Source of the DNA: Mycobacterium basiliense
Lineage (GTDB): Bacteria; Actinomycetota; Actinomycetes; Mycobacteriales; Mycobacteriaceae
Reading direction: 5' to 3'
Assembly: GCF_900292015.1 (NCBI RefSeq)
Contig: NZ_LR130759.1
Location: forward strand, 1,116,001-1,180,000
Length of the DNA: 64,000 bases
The translations under genes were made by a program, and so were the position numbers. Under the pieces are notes generated by a model that saw only the letters and a list, made by a program, of their open reading frames with translations, had not been told where the DNA came from and ran no database searches. Shown here piece after piece: positions 57,501 through 64,000 of this stretch; position 1 is the stretch's first letter, and every line of letters starts with the position of its first letter.

Positions 57501-60500
57501 AGCTGACCACATTTGCCCCGTTGGTGTTCGGTGACCGGTCCGAGGTGGCGGTGCGGGTGATAGTCGGGGCCGTCCAGGAATCCGAACAGCGCTCCATCAC
57601 GGTGTATAGCAACGACAATCGACCCGACTCGCCATGGACTCTGCACGCCCAGGGCATCCTGGTGCCCGACGCCCCGGCGCGGCCGATAGCGGATCTGGCC
57701 GTGTGGCCGCCAGCGGGCGCGGCGGCGGTGGACATCTCCGACGCCTATCAGCAGATGGCGTTACGGGGTTATGAGTACGGTCCCGTGTTTCAAGGCTTGC
57801 GCGCCATGTGGCGGAGAGGCCAGGAAATCTTCGCCGAAGTCGCCCGGGTTGATGATTTCGGATCGGGGGTCGGTGACTATGCGATCCATCCCGCCCTGTT
57901 GGATGCGGCCCTGCATCCCTGGGTGCACGCGGGCGGACTGGACAGTGGCGGCGAGGCGGAACAGATACGGTTGCCGTTTTGCTGGCAGCAGGTGTCGCTA
58001 CATGCGGTGGGTGCCGAGCGGGTGCGGGTTCGGGTTGCTCCGGCCGGGCACGACGCGGTCTCGCTCGAGATTGCCGACGATACGGGCTCGCCAGTGTTGT
58101 CGGTCGACTCGTTGGTCACCCGGCCGGTTTCTGCAGAACAGTTGCGTGCCGCGGTTGGTGGGGCCGGTAATCCCTTACTAGAGCTGGAGTGGACAGAGCT
58201 GCCGGAGCAACCCAACGCTGTTGACAGTGAGCGCTGCGCATCGGTGTTGTTCTGGCAGGATTTTCTTGCCGCCGGTACCCCTCAAGACGGTGACGGCGAC
58301 GCGGTGGTGGTGTGGGACTGCGTGTCTGCCGATCAGAACGTGGTGAATTCGGTGTACGACCACACACACGCTGTGTTGTCGGTTTTGCAGACTTGGTTGG
58401 CGACCGGTCACCCGGGCACGTTGGTGATTTGTACCCACGGCGCGGTCGCGCTACCCGGTGAGCGGGTTACCGACCTGGCCGCCGCGGCGGTGTGGGGATT
58501 GGTGAGGTCCGCGCAAAGTGAATATCCGGGCCGAATAGTGCTGATTGACAACGATGTTCCAGGAGACCATCTTGTCGAAATGCACGGCTGGGTCGGCTTG
58601 GGGGAGCCCCAACTTGTGGTGCGCGCCGGCACGGTGTTTGCGGCTCGGTTAGCTCCCCTCCCACCCGCACTGCAGCCGCCGGAGGGTTCTGCGGGATGGC
58701 GGCTGACCGTGGGAGGTGCAGGTACGGCCGACGACGTCGTGTTGCAACCCTGTCCGCAGGCACCGTTGGGCGCCGGGCAGGTTCGGGTAGCGGTCGAGGC
58801 TGTTGGCGTCAACTTCCGAGATGTGTTGGCAACACTGGGGATGTATCCGGGCCCTACCCCGGTGCTCGGCGCAGAAGGTGCGGGAGTGGTGGTCGAAGTC
58901 GGCACCGGAGTCAGCGGGTTGGCCGTCGGCGATGCCGTGATGGGCTTGATCGACGGAGGCTCGCGGCCGGTGGCGGATCAACGGTTGCTGGTTCACATCC
59001 CCAAAGGCTGGACTCTGGCCCAGGCGGCCGGCGTCCCGGTGGTATTTCTCACCGCGATTTTCGGGTTGGCCGATCTAGCTCGGGTACAGCCGGGCGAGTC
59101 GGTGTTGATCCACGCCGGTACGGGCGGGGTGGGGATGGCCGCAGTGCAGTTGGCGCGGCACTGGGGGCTGGAGGTTTTCGTCACCGCTAGCCGAATCAAG
59201 TGGGATACCCTGCGCGAGATGGGTTTTGACGACGACCACATCGGTGATTCGCGCACATTGGAGTTCGAGGAGAAGTTCAAAGCGGTTGCCGGGAACCGTG
59301 GCATTGATGTGGTGCTCAACTGCCTTGCCGGTGAGTTCATCGATGCCTCGCTGCGGTTGTTGGCCGATGGCGGCCGGTTCATTGAGATGGGCAAGACCGA
59401 CATCCGCGATGCCAACACCATCGCCGCCCAGTACCCGGGCACGCAATATCGGGCGTTTGACGTAGTCGACGCCGGACCCGCGCGCCTGTCGCAGATGCTA
59501 TGCGAGCTACGGGAATTGATTGAGGCCGGCGAGCTGCATCCGTTGCCCGTAAGGACTTGGGATATCCGCCGCGCCCCGGAGGCGTACCGCCTGGTGAGCC
59601 AGGCTCGTCATATCGGCAAGGTTGTCCTCACCATGCCACAGGTGCTCGTCAACGAGATCGCTGCGGGCACGGTGGTGATCACCGGGGGAACCGGCATGGC
59701 TGGTGCGGCGCTGGCCCGTCACGTGGTGACCCGCTACCGGGTCGGTCATGTCGTGTTGGTAAGCCGACGAGGTGAACACGCCCCCGGGGTGGCCGACGTG
59801 GTTGCCGAGCTGACGTCCGCTGGCGCACAAGTGCTGGTGGTGGCTTGTGACGTTGCCGATCGGGCGGCTGTGGGGCAGCTGATGGCCAGGCTGGAACGGG
59901 AGTGTCCGCCACTGACCGGCGTTATCCACGCCGCGGGAGCACTCGATGATGCGCTGATCAGTTCGCTGACCCCGGAGCGGGTGGATACGGCGTTGCGAGC
60001 CAAAGTTGATGGTGCCTGGAATCTCCACGAGGTGACGGTCGATCTGCGGTTGCCAATGTTTGTGTTGTGTTCTTCGCTCGCTGGCGTGATGGGAACGCCT
60101 GGGCAGGGCAACTACGCGGCAGCCAACGCATTCTTGGATGCGTTGGCTGCCTATCGGCATGGCCTCGGGCTGGCCGCCACCTCGCTGGGTTGGGGGCTGT
60201 GGGAACAATCCAGCACCATGACCGCCCACCTCAGCGATCTCGACAAGGCGAGGATGCGGCGTACCGGCCTGGCGGAGATCAGCACCAGTCAAGCCCTCGA
60301 GTTCTTCGATGCCGCGCTGATCGCCGACCAACCCGCCGTGGCGGCCACCGGTATCGATCACCATGCGTTGGCCAGCCGAGCGATGGATGCGGAGCTACCG
60401 GTCGTGTTGCACGGGCTGGTCAAGCGCATTCCCATACGCAGGACCGCCAACGGTGGTACCAACACGGCCCTATCGGCATTGCTGACCCGACTGCACCGAT

Positions 60501-61039
60501 TGGACCGTGATCAACGACACGAGCTGCTGGCCGAGCTTGTCTGCGAGCAGGCCGCGCTGGTGCTCGGTCAATCAACATCCGATGATATCCGTCCGGAAAA
60601 CACGTTCAAGGAACTCGGTTTCGACTCACTGACCGCCGTCGAGCTCCGAAACCGACTGAAAGCCACTACCGGACTCGCTCTTTCGCCCACGTTGATCTTC
60701 GAACATCCCACCCCTGCCGAGATGGCCCGAGAGCTTGGTGGCCTCCTGGACGCCAAGCACCGCCCCCAATCCGAGAGCAACCACACTGAAGCCTTCGGCT
60801 CCGATGACGAAAGGCTGCTATCCATCGTCAACAGCATTCCGATCAGCGACCTTCGAGCTGCGGGCCTCCTAGATCCGCTGTTGCGGCTGGCCGAACATCG
60901 AGAGAAGCCAGCACCAGAACGAAAAGAAAACGGCAGCGAGCAAATTGAACAGATCATCGACGGCTCAACGCCCGAAGAGCTGCTCGCCATTGCTCTCGGC
61001 GTACCCACCCTCGGCGAGACCGACCGCGCCGGCTTGTAA
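54503..61039 (+). CDS. Modular type I polyketide synthase, KS-AT-DH-ER-KR-ACP
   Basis: Single, fully reducing cis-AT PKS module of 2178 aa. N-terminal coiled docking helix ([20 protein letters not shown]); KS with TACSSAL (Cys205) and later VDAHGTGT and SNLGHTQ; AT with GHSQGE (Ser657) and YAAHS (757-761), which together lean to methylmalonyl-CoA; DH with HAVNG (His969), where Ser978 replaces the usual Pro; ER with the NADPH loop [10 protein letters not shown] (about 1537); KR with GGTGMAG, the B-type L-D-D motif and Tyr1871; ACP Ser2042 in [10 protein letters not shown]. The C-terminal helices ([32 protein letters not shown]) look like a docking domain. No thioesterase. ATG 54503 has GGAGAG upstream. 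Docking tails imply partner modules elsewhere; MmpS/MmpL genes follow. Confidence 0.95.
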   Translation: MDAQLAKVTEALRKAATQLDWLKRQNSALKLRASEPVAVVGMGCRFPGGVDSPAGLWDLVVGGGDAVSSFPEDRGWDVEALFDPDPDAAGKSYTRWGGFLADAADFDAGFFGIPPGEALVMDPQQRLLLECSWEAVEHAGIDPVSLRGSATGVFVGMMNPDYGLGQRLEELQGYGLTAAEASVASGRIAYALGLEGPAVSVDTACSSALVALHLACQSLRSGECDVALAGGVTVMATPGVFVGFSRQRGLAADGRCKAFAQSADGVGWGEGAGVVVLQRLSEALRRGHRVLAVLRGSAVNQDGASNGLTAPNGPSQERVIQAALANAGLSAADIDVVDAHGTGTTLGDPIEARALLATYGQDRPAGQPLWVGSIKSNLGHTQAAAGMAALIKMIQAMRHQTMPATLHVDAPTPHVDWSDGAVELLTRSRSWSTEDGRPRRAGISAFGISGTNAHLIVEQAPAQPAIDAATESPAGGPSTLPWVISAKSPAALAAQATRLLAAVDADEQFDPVDVGYSLARRTVFEHRAVVVGRNRAELLARLATLAAGEPGAGVAAGRAHAAGKTVLVFPGQGSQWVGMGRELLDVSPVFADQMRSCAEALAEFVNWSLLDVVAGVAGAPGLDRVDVVQPALWAVMVSLARMWESVGVLPDAVIGHSQGEVAAAYVAGALSLRDAAAVVALRSRMLVRLAGSGGMVSLACDATSANILLSPFGDRLGIAAINGIGSVVVSGELDAIEELLGRCEAQQVRARRIEVNYAAHSAQLDAIGTDLVVALADIQPKPSAIAFVSTVTGDVVDGAGLDAEYWFRNIRQTVQFERAVRYCRQEGYRTFIEASPHPALLAGIEDTLADADGHSESGEAVAIPTLGRNDGGLSRFWLSVGQAFTAGARVDWPAAFADGGGRLVDLPTYAFQRQRYWLAATAGRADTAGLGVGETHHGLLGAVVQLPDTGGLVLTGRWSLAAQPWLAQHAVNGVVVFSGAGFAELALYAGDQVGCPVVQELTTFAPLVFGDRSEVAVRVIVGAVQESEQRSITVYSNDNRPDSPWTLHAQGILVPDAPARPIADLAVWPPAGAAAVDISDAYQQMALRGYEYGPVFQGLRAMWRRGQEIFAEVARVDDFGSGVGDYAIHPALLDAALHPWVHAGGLDSGGEAEQIRLPFCWQQVSLHAVGAERVRVRVAPAGHDAVSLEIADDTGSPVLSVDSLVTRPVSAEQLRAAVGGAGNPLLELEWTELPEQPNAVDSERCASVLFWQDFLAAGTPQDGDGDAVVVWDCVSADQNVVNSVYDHTHAVLSVLQTWLATGHPGTLVICTHGAVALPGERVTDLAAAAVWGLVRSAQSEYPGRIVLIDNDVPGDHLVEMHGWVGLGEPQLVVRAGTVFAARLAPLPPALQPPEGSAGWRLTVGGAGTADDVVLQPCPQAPLGAGQVRVAVEAVGVNFRDVLATLGMYPGPTPVLGAEGAGVVVEVGTGVSGLAVGDAVMGLIDGGSRPVADQRLLVHIPKGWTLAQAAGVPVVFLTAIFGLADLARVQPGESVLIHAGTGGVGMAAVQLARHWGLEVFVTASRIKWDTLREMGFDDDHIGDSRTLEFEEKFKAVAGNRGIDVVLNCLAGEFIDASLRLLADGGRFIEMGKTDIRDANTIAAQYPGTQYRAFDVVDAGPARLSQMLCELRELIEAGELHPLPVRTWDIRRAPEAYRLVSQARHIGKVVLTMPQVLVNEIAAGTVVITGGTGMAGAALARHVVTRYRVGHVVLVSRRGEHAPGVADVVAELTSAGAQVLVVACDVADRAAVGQLMARLERECPPLTGVIHAAGALDDALISSLTPERVDTALRAKVDGAWNLHEVTVDLRLPMFVLCSSLAGVMGTPGQGNYAAANAFLDALAAYRHGLGLAATSLGWGLWEQSSTMTAHLSDLDKARMRRTGLAEISTSQALEFFDAALIADQPAVAATGIDHHALASRAMDAELPVVLHGLVKRIPIRRTANGGTNTALSALLTRLHRLDRDQRHELLAELVCEQAALVLGQSTSDDIRPENTFKELGFDSLTAVELRNRLKATTGLALSPTLIFEHPTPAEMARELGGLLDAKHRPQSESNHTEAFGSDDERLLSIVNSIPISDLRAAGLLDPLLRLAEHREKPAPERKENGSEQIEQIIDGSTPEELLAIALGVPTLGETDRAGL

Positions 61040-61347
61040 CCACGACGATACCGGTGTGGCCGCCGGTGTGTGCCGGGACAGTTGAGTAGTGATTGCTGGT
61101 AAGGCAATGCACTAGACCGGAATTCGTGCCACATTGGCGTTGCCGATCGGGCGCCTGGTGGTTGGCACATGTCGGCGCGATAGCCGGCCCGTTTCGTCGC
61201 CCGTCGCGACCCGTGTGTGTTCAATGTGCAGTTTGACCTGCATGCGAGCCGAAGTCTGGGCACTGTCGCGGTGCCGTTGGCACGTGGGTTGCTGGTACAC
61301 ATTTTTGAGTAGCACCTATTCGCACGGCGGGACTGAAGGAGACTCGC
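61040..61347. other. Intergenic region after the PKS gene
   Basis: 308 bp. No gene or clear terminator was recognized. GAAGGAG at 61335-61341 is a strong ribosome-binding site for the short open frame that follows. Confidence 0.5.
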
Positions 61348-61653
61348 ATGGACGAGATCCAGCGGATCGCCCCGGTGGCGAAGGCCGTGGCAGTAGGCGC
61401 GGGGTGCGTGCCGGGTGACGATTCCTTGGGCAGTGCTAGTCCTCGTCACGGCCAGGCCGGGCGGCGTCGGAGCAGTCCGCGGAGCGCTCGCCAGATTGAC
61501 GTTGCCGGCTTCTCGGTCTTTTGGGACCGCTGTGTAAGCCTGGCGTGCAGACCGCCCGCACGCGGGCCGAAGCGCATGCGGTCGAGCAATGATCGCGGTG
61601 CCGCAGGTGGCGCCGCCGACCGCTCGTTCGCTGTGGAAATACCGATGGGTTGA
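61348..61653 (+). CDS. Hypothetical small protein upstream of mmpS
   Basis: Open frame of 101 codons beginning [19 protein letters not shown]. It is preceded by GAAGGAG with a 6-bp spacer, the best ribosome-binding site nearby, and its stop lies 2 bp before the mmpS ATG, so translation could be coupled. After about residue 20 the composition is Arg/Ser/Pro-rich and resembles out-of-frame high-GC DNA, so it may be a short leader, a frameshifted remnant, or chance. I recognise no family. Confidence 0.3.
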   Translation: MDEIQRIAPVAKAVAVGAGCVPGDDSLGSASPRHGQAGRRRSSPRSARQIDVAGFSVFWDRCVSLACRPPARGPKRMRSSNDRGAAGGAADRSFAVEIPMG

Positions 61654-61655
61654 AC

Positions 61656-62090
61656 ATGATTTTCAGGATGCTGATGCGTTGTTGGATTCCGCTGGTCGTT
61701 CTCGTGGTTGTCGTCGCCGCCGGATTCACCGTGTCACGGATCCATGGTTTCTTCGGCTCGCAGAAGCGGCCGGTATACGTAGACGGCAAGAGCGACGACA
61801 CCACCAAGTTCAATGCTAAACAGCTCACGTACGAAATCTTCGGACCGGTGGGGACAGTCGCAGACATCAGCTATTTCGATATCAATGCCGAACCCAGGCG
61901 AGTCGATGGGGCGCATTTGCCGTGGGTCTTGAACATTTCAACAACTTCGCCGGCGGTGATGGGAAATATTGTGGCACAGGGTAATGCGGACAACATCGGA
62001 TGCCGCATCACCGTCGACGGCGTGATCAAGGCAGAGCGCGTATCCAATGAAGTGAACGCCTACACCTTTTGTGTGGTGAAGTCCGCGTGA
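61656..62090 (+). CDS. mmpS: MmpS-family membrane protein
   Basis: Accessory protein of 144 aa that partners an MmpL RND transporter in lipid or siderophore export. One N-terminal membrane helix ([21 protein letters not shown], in two parts), then an exported domain with the MmpS landmarks [58 protein letters not shown], and the final YTFCVVKSA; the two Cys residues probably pair. ATG 61656 is preferred over TTG 61650; ATG 61668 is possible. Its stop overlaps the mmpL start (GTGA), fixing the pair as a co-translated unit. Closest named family member cannot be chosen by eye. Confidence 0.95.
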   Translation: MIFRMLMRCWIPLVVLVVVVAAGFTVSRIHGFFGSQKRPVYVDGKSDDTTKFNAKQLTYEIFGPVGTVADISYFDINAEPRRVDGAHLPWVLNISTTSPAVMGNIVAQGNADNIGCRITVDGVIKAERVSNEVNAYTFCVVKSA

Positions 62091-64000
62091 GCAGCAGGCA
62101 CGTCGGCGCAAGCCGTCCGATTATCGCCCGCATCATCCGAAAGCTTTCGGTACCGATTATCCTGGCGTGGCTGGCGATTGTCGTATTCCTTAACGTGGCG
62201 GTGCCGCCGCTGGAAGTCGTTGGACAGGAGCATTCGGTAGCGCCGAGCCCCAGCGATGCGTCCTCCTTCGTAGCCGCGAAGCATATCGGCAAGGTATTCA
62301 AGGAATCCGACTCCGACAACGTGGCGATCATCGTCCTGGAGGGCGACCAACCGCTCGGCGACGCCGCTCACCGCTACTACGACCGCATGGTTCGCGAACT
62401 CCGGGCCGACACCAAGCATGTCCAGCATATTCAAGACTTTTGGGGCGATCCCCTCACCGCGGAGGGGGCGCAAAGCCCCGATGGTAAGTCCACCTACGTT
62501 CAAATAAATCTTGCCGGCGGTCAGGGTGAGGCGCTGGGTAACGAATCCATCCAAGCGGTGCGGCAGATCGTGGCAGGCACGCCAACACCGCCGGGCGTCA
62601 AGGTATTTGTGACCGGCCCGTCTGCGCTCGTCGCGGACATGAGTAAATCTGGTGACCAATCCCTGGCTAGGATTCTCCTGCTGACCGTGGTCGTCATTCT
62701 CGCGATGCTCTTGCTGGTCTATCGCTCGATCATCACCGTGGTGCTGCTGCTTCTCAGCGTCGGTATTGAAATGCAGGCGGCGCGCGGAGTTGTGGCACTT
62801 CTTGGCGACCATCAACTTTTTGAACTTTCGACCTTCGCCGTCACATTGCTGACGACGATCTCGATCGCGGCGGGTACCGACTATGCGATATTCCTGGTGG
62901 GGCGGTATCAAGAGGCTCGTCAAGCGGGCCAAGATCCGGAAGCGGCGTACTACACCACCTACCGTGGCGTCGCGCACGTAATCTTGGGCTCCGGTCTGAC
63001 GGTGGCCGGCGCCTTGGGGTGCCTTAGCTTCACCCGGTTGCCCTACTTCCAGACCATGGGTCTCCCGACCGCTGTGGGCATGCTCGTCGCGGTCGCTGTC
63101 GCGCTCACCCTGGGCCCCGCGATGCTCGCCGTCGGAGGCCGCTTCGGTCTGTTTGATCCCAAGCGGAAGCTGCGTACCCGCGGATGGCGCCGGGTGGGCA
63201 CCGCGGTCGTTCGCTGGCCCGGGCCCATTCTTGCCGCGGCATGTGCCGTCGCGCTTGTTGGTCTGCTCGCCCTGCCCGGATACAAGACCAGCTACGACGA
63301 CCGCGCCTATATGCCTACCTCCATACCGGCTAATGCCGGGTTTGCTGCCGCGGAACGCCATTTCTCGCCCGCGAGGATGAAGCCGGACATTTTGATGATC
63401 GAGACCGATCATGATATGCGCAACTCGGCGGATTTTCTCATCTTGGACAAACTTGCCAAAGCGATATTCCATGTTACTGGAATTTCCCGTGTTCAGGCGA
63501 TGACCCGGCCCAATGGAAAGCCGATCGAACATTCGTCGATACCATTTCAGATAAGCATGCAAAATGCTGGCCAGCTGCAGAACATGAAATATCAACGGGA
63601 CCGCATGGACGACATGCTGGTCCAGGCGGACGAGATGTCCAAATCGATCGCGCTCTTGAGTCGAACCCACGAACTGATGCAACAAATGGCTCAGGTAACC
63701 CACAAGATGGTTAGCGACACGGCGGAGATCAATCAAATCACCGCGGAATTGCGCGATCATATCGCTGACTTCGAAGATACATGGCGGCCGATTCGTAGCT
63801 ATTTTTACTGGGAAAAGCACTGCTACGATATCCCGATCTGCTGGTCTTTTAGGTCGATCTTCGACGCAATCGATGGTGTCGACGAGATGAGCGACAAGCT
63901 GACCGACATGCTGGCAGACCTCCGGACCATGGATCGGCTCATGCCGGAAATTGTCGCGCAGCTCCCGCCCATGATTCAGACCATGGAAAGTATGCGGACC
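62087..64000 (+). CDS. mmpL: MmpL-family RND transporter, 3' end outside the window
   Basis: First 638 codons of an MmpL transporter (usual length about 960). Membrane helix 1 at about residues 20-40 ([19 protein letters not shown]), first periplasmic porter domain, then helices 2-6 including [19 protein letters not shown] and [16 protein letters not shown], the last being the family's conserved proton-relay region. A second large periplasmic domain with a coiled-coil ([21 protein letters not shown] and later) fills the end of the window. GTG start at 62087 overlaps the mmpS stop. Adjacent to a reducing PKS, it is a candidate exporter for the PKS lipid. Confidence 0.95.
   Translation, partial: MSSRHVGASRPIIARIIRKLSVPIILAWLAIVVFLNVAVPPLEVVGQEHSVAPSPSDASSFVAAKHIGKVFKESDSDNVAIIVLEGDQPLGDAAHRYYDRMVRELRADTKHVQHIQDFWGDPLTAEGAQSPDGKSTYVQINLAGGQGEALGNESIQAVRQIVAGTPTPPGVKVFVTGPSALVADMSKSGDQSLARILLLTVVVILAMLLLVYRSIITVVLLLLSVGIEMQAARGVVALLGDHQLFELSTFAVTLLTTISIAAGTDYAIFLVGRYQEARQAGQDPEAAYYTTYRGVAHVILGSGLTVAGALGCLSFTRLPYFQTMGLPTAVGMLVAVAVALTLGPAMLAVGGRFGLFDPKRKLRTRGWRRVGTAVVRWPGPILAAACAVALVGLLALPGYKTSYDDRAYMPTSIPANAGFAAAERHFSPARMKPDILMIETDHDMRNSADFLILDKLAKAIFHVTGISRVQAMTRPNGKPIEHSSIPFQISMQNAGQLQNMKYQRDRMDDMLVQADEMSKSIALLSRTHELMQQMAQVTHKMVSDTAEINQITAELRDHIADFEDTWRPIRSYFYWEKHCYDIPICWSFRSIFDAIDGVDEMSDKLTDMLADLRTMDRLMPEIVAQLPPMIQTMESMRT

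Noticed and set aside
62060..63820. Minus-strand frame of 586 codons opposite mmpL
   Set aside because: The plus strand encodes an unmistakable MmpL with membrane helices and family motifs.

Overview
The window is high-GC actinobacterial DNA from a slow-growing Mycobacterium related to, but not a member of, the M. tuberculosis complex. Evidence is the PE_PGRS and giant PPE-MPTR genes, DnaE2 behind a mycobacterial SOS box, MfpA, Icd1, DacB1, SigJ and a SAM-IV riboswitch. From memory, gene order follows M. tuberculosis H37Rv from Rv3371 down to Rv3328c in inverted orientation, with clear local differences: a tandem pair of Rv1747-like FHA-ABC exporters, no relJK-type toxin/antitoxin pair, none of the PPE54/PPE55/PE_PGRS block, a MerR/VIT-vWA operon, and a terminal PKS-MmpS-MmpL cluster. 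I could not run any database search, so ortholog names rest on recalled family sequences and motifs.

Layout. 1-9.4 kb: partial WS/DGAT acyltransferase, SOS-controlled dnaE2, a short-chain dehydrogenase, an Rv3368c-type nitroreductase, a PE_PGRS protein, the tRNA wobble methyltransferase TrmL, and a small SAM methyltransferase. 9.7-14.5 kb: a tightly overlapping conservon operon (sensor kinase, roadblock protein, DUF742, small GTPase) ending in the gyrase-binding pentapeptide protein MfpA. 14.5-19.7 kb: two tandem FHA-FHA-ABC exporters. 19.8-24.4 kb: Old Yellow Enzyme, folD, a DUF3017 membrane protein, a secreted DUF732 protein and a secreted berberine-bridge-type flavoprotein. 24.8-36.0 kb: one 11.2-kb PPE-MPTR gene (PPE56-like) holding three apparently identical 1067-bp internal repeats. 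36.2-39.6 kb: methionine operon metC-metX-methyltransferase under a SAM-IV riboswitch. 39.8-47.8 kb: icd1, alpha/beta hydrolase, trpS, YhjD-like protein, nagA, sugI, dacB1. 47.9-50.8 kb: MerR regulator coupled to a VIT-vWA protein behind a palindromic operator. 50.9-52.7 kb: ECF41 sigma factor SigJ convergent with an AhpD-like gene whose upstream region matches the ECF41 promoter pattern. 52.7-64 kb: half-condensation-domain protein, TetR regulator, fully reducing modular PKS, MmpS, and a 3'-truncated MmpL.

Functional themes are stress mutagenesis and repair (DnaE2), quinolone-related gyrase protection (MfpA), GTPase-linked signalling (conservon), phospho-dependent export (FHA-ABC pair), sulfur amino acid synthesis (riboswitch operon), and lipid synthesis coupled to RND export (PKS-MmpS-MmpL). 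The strongest leads are: a degenerate FHA-1 domain in one exporter of the tandem pair; the inferred SigJ target promoter GGTCACA-N16-CGTC feeding a leaderless AhpD-like gene; the three identical repeat blocks in the PPE gene; the MerR/VIT-vWA operon; and the PKS-MmpS-MmpL cluster.
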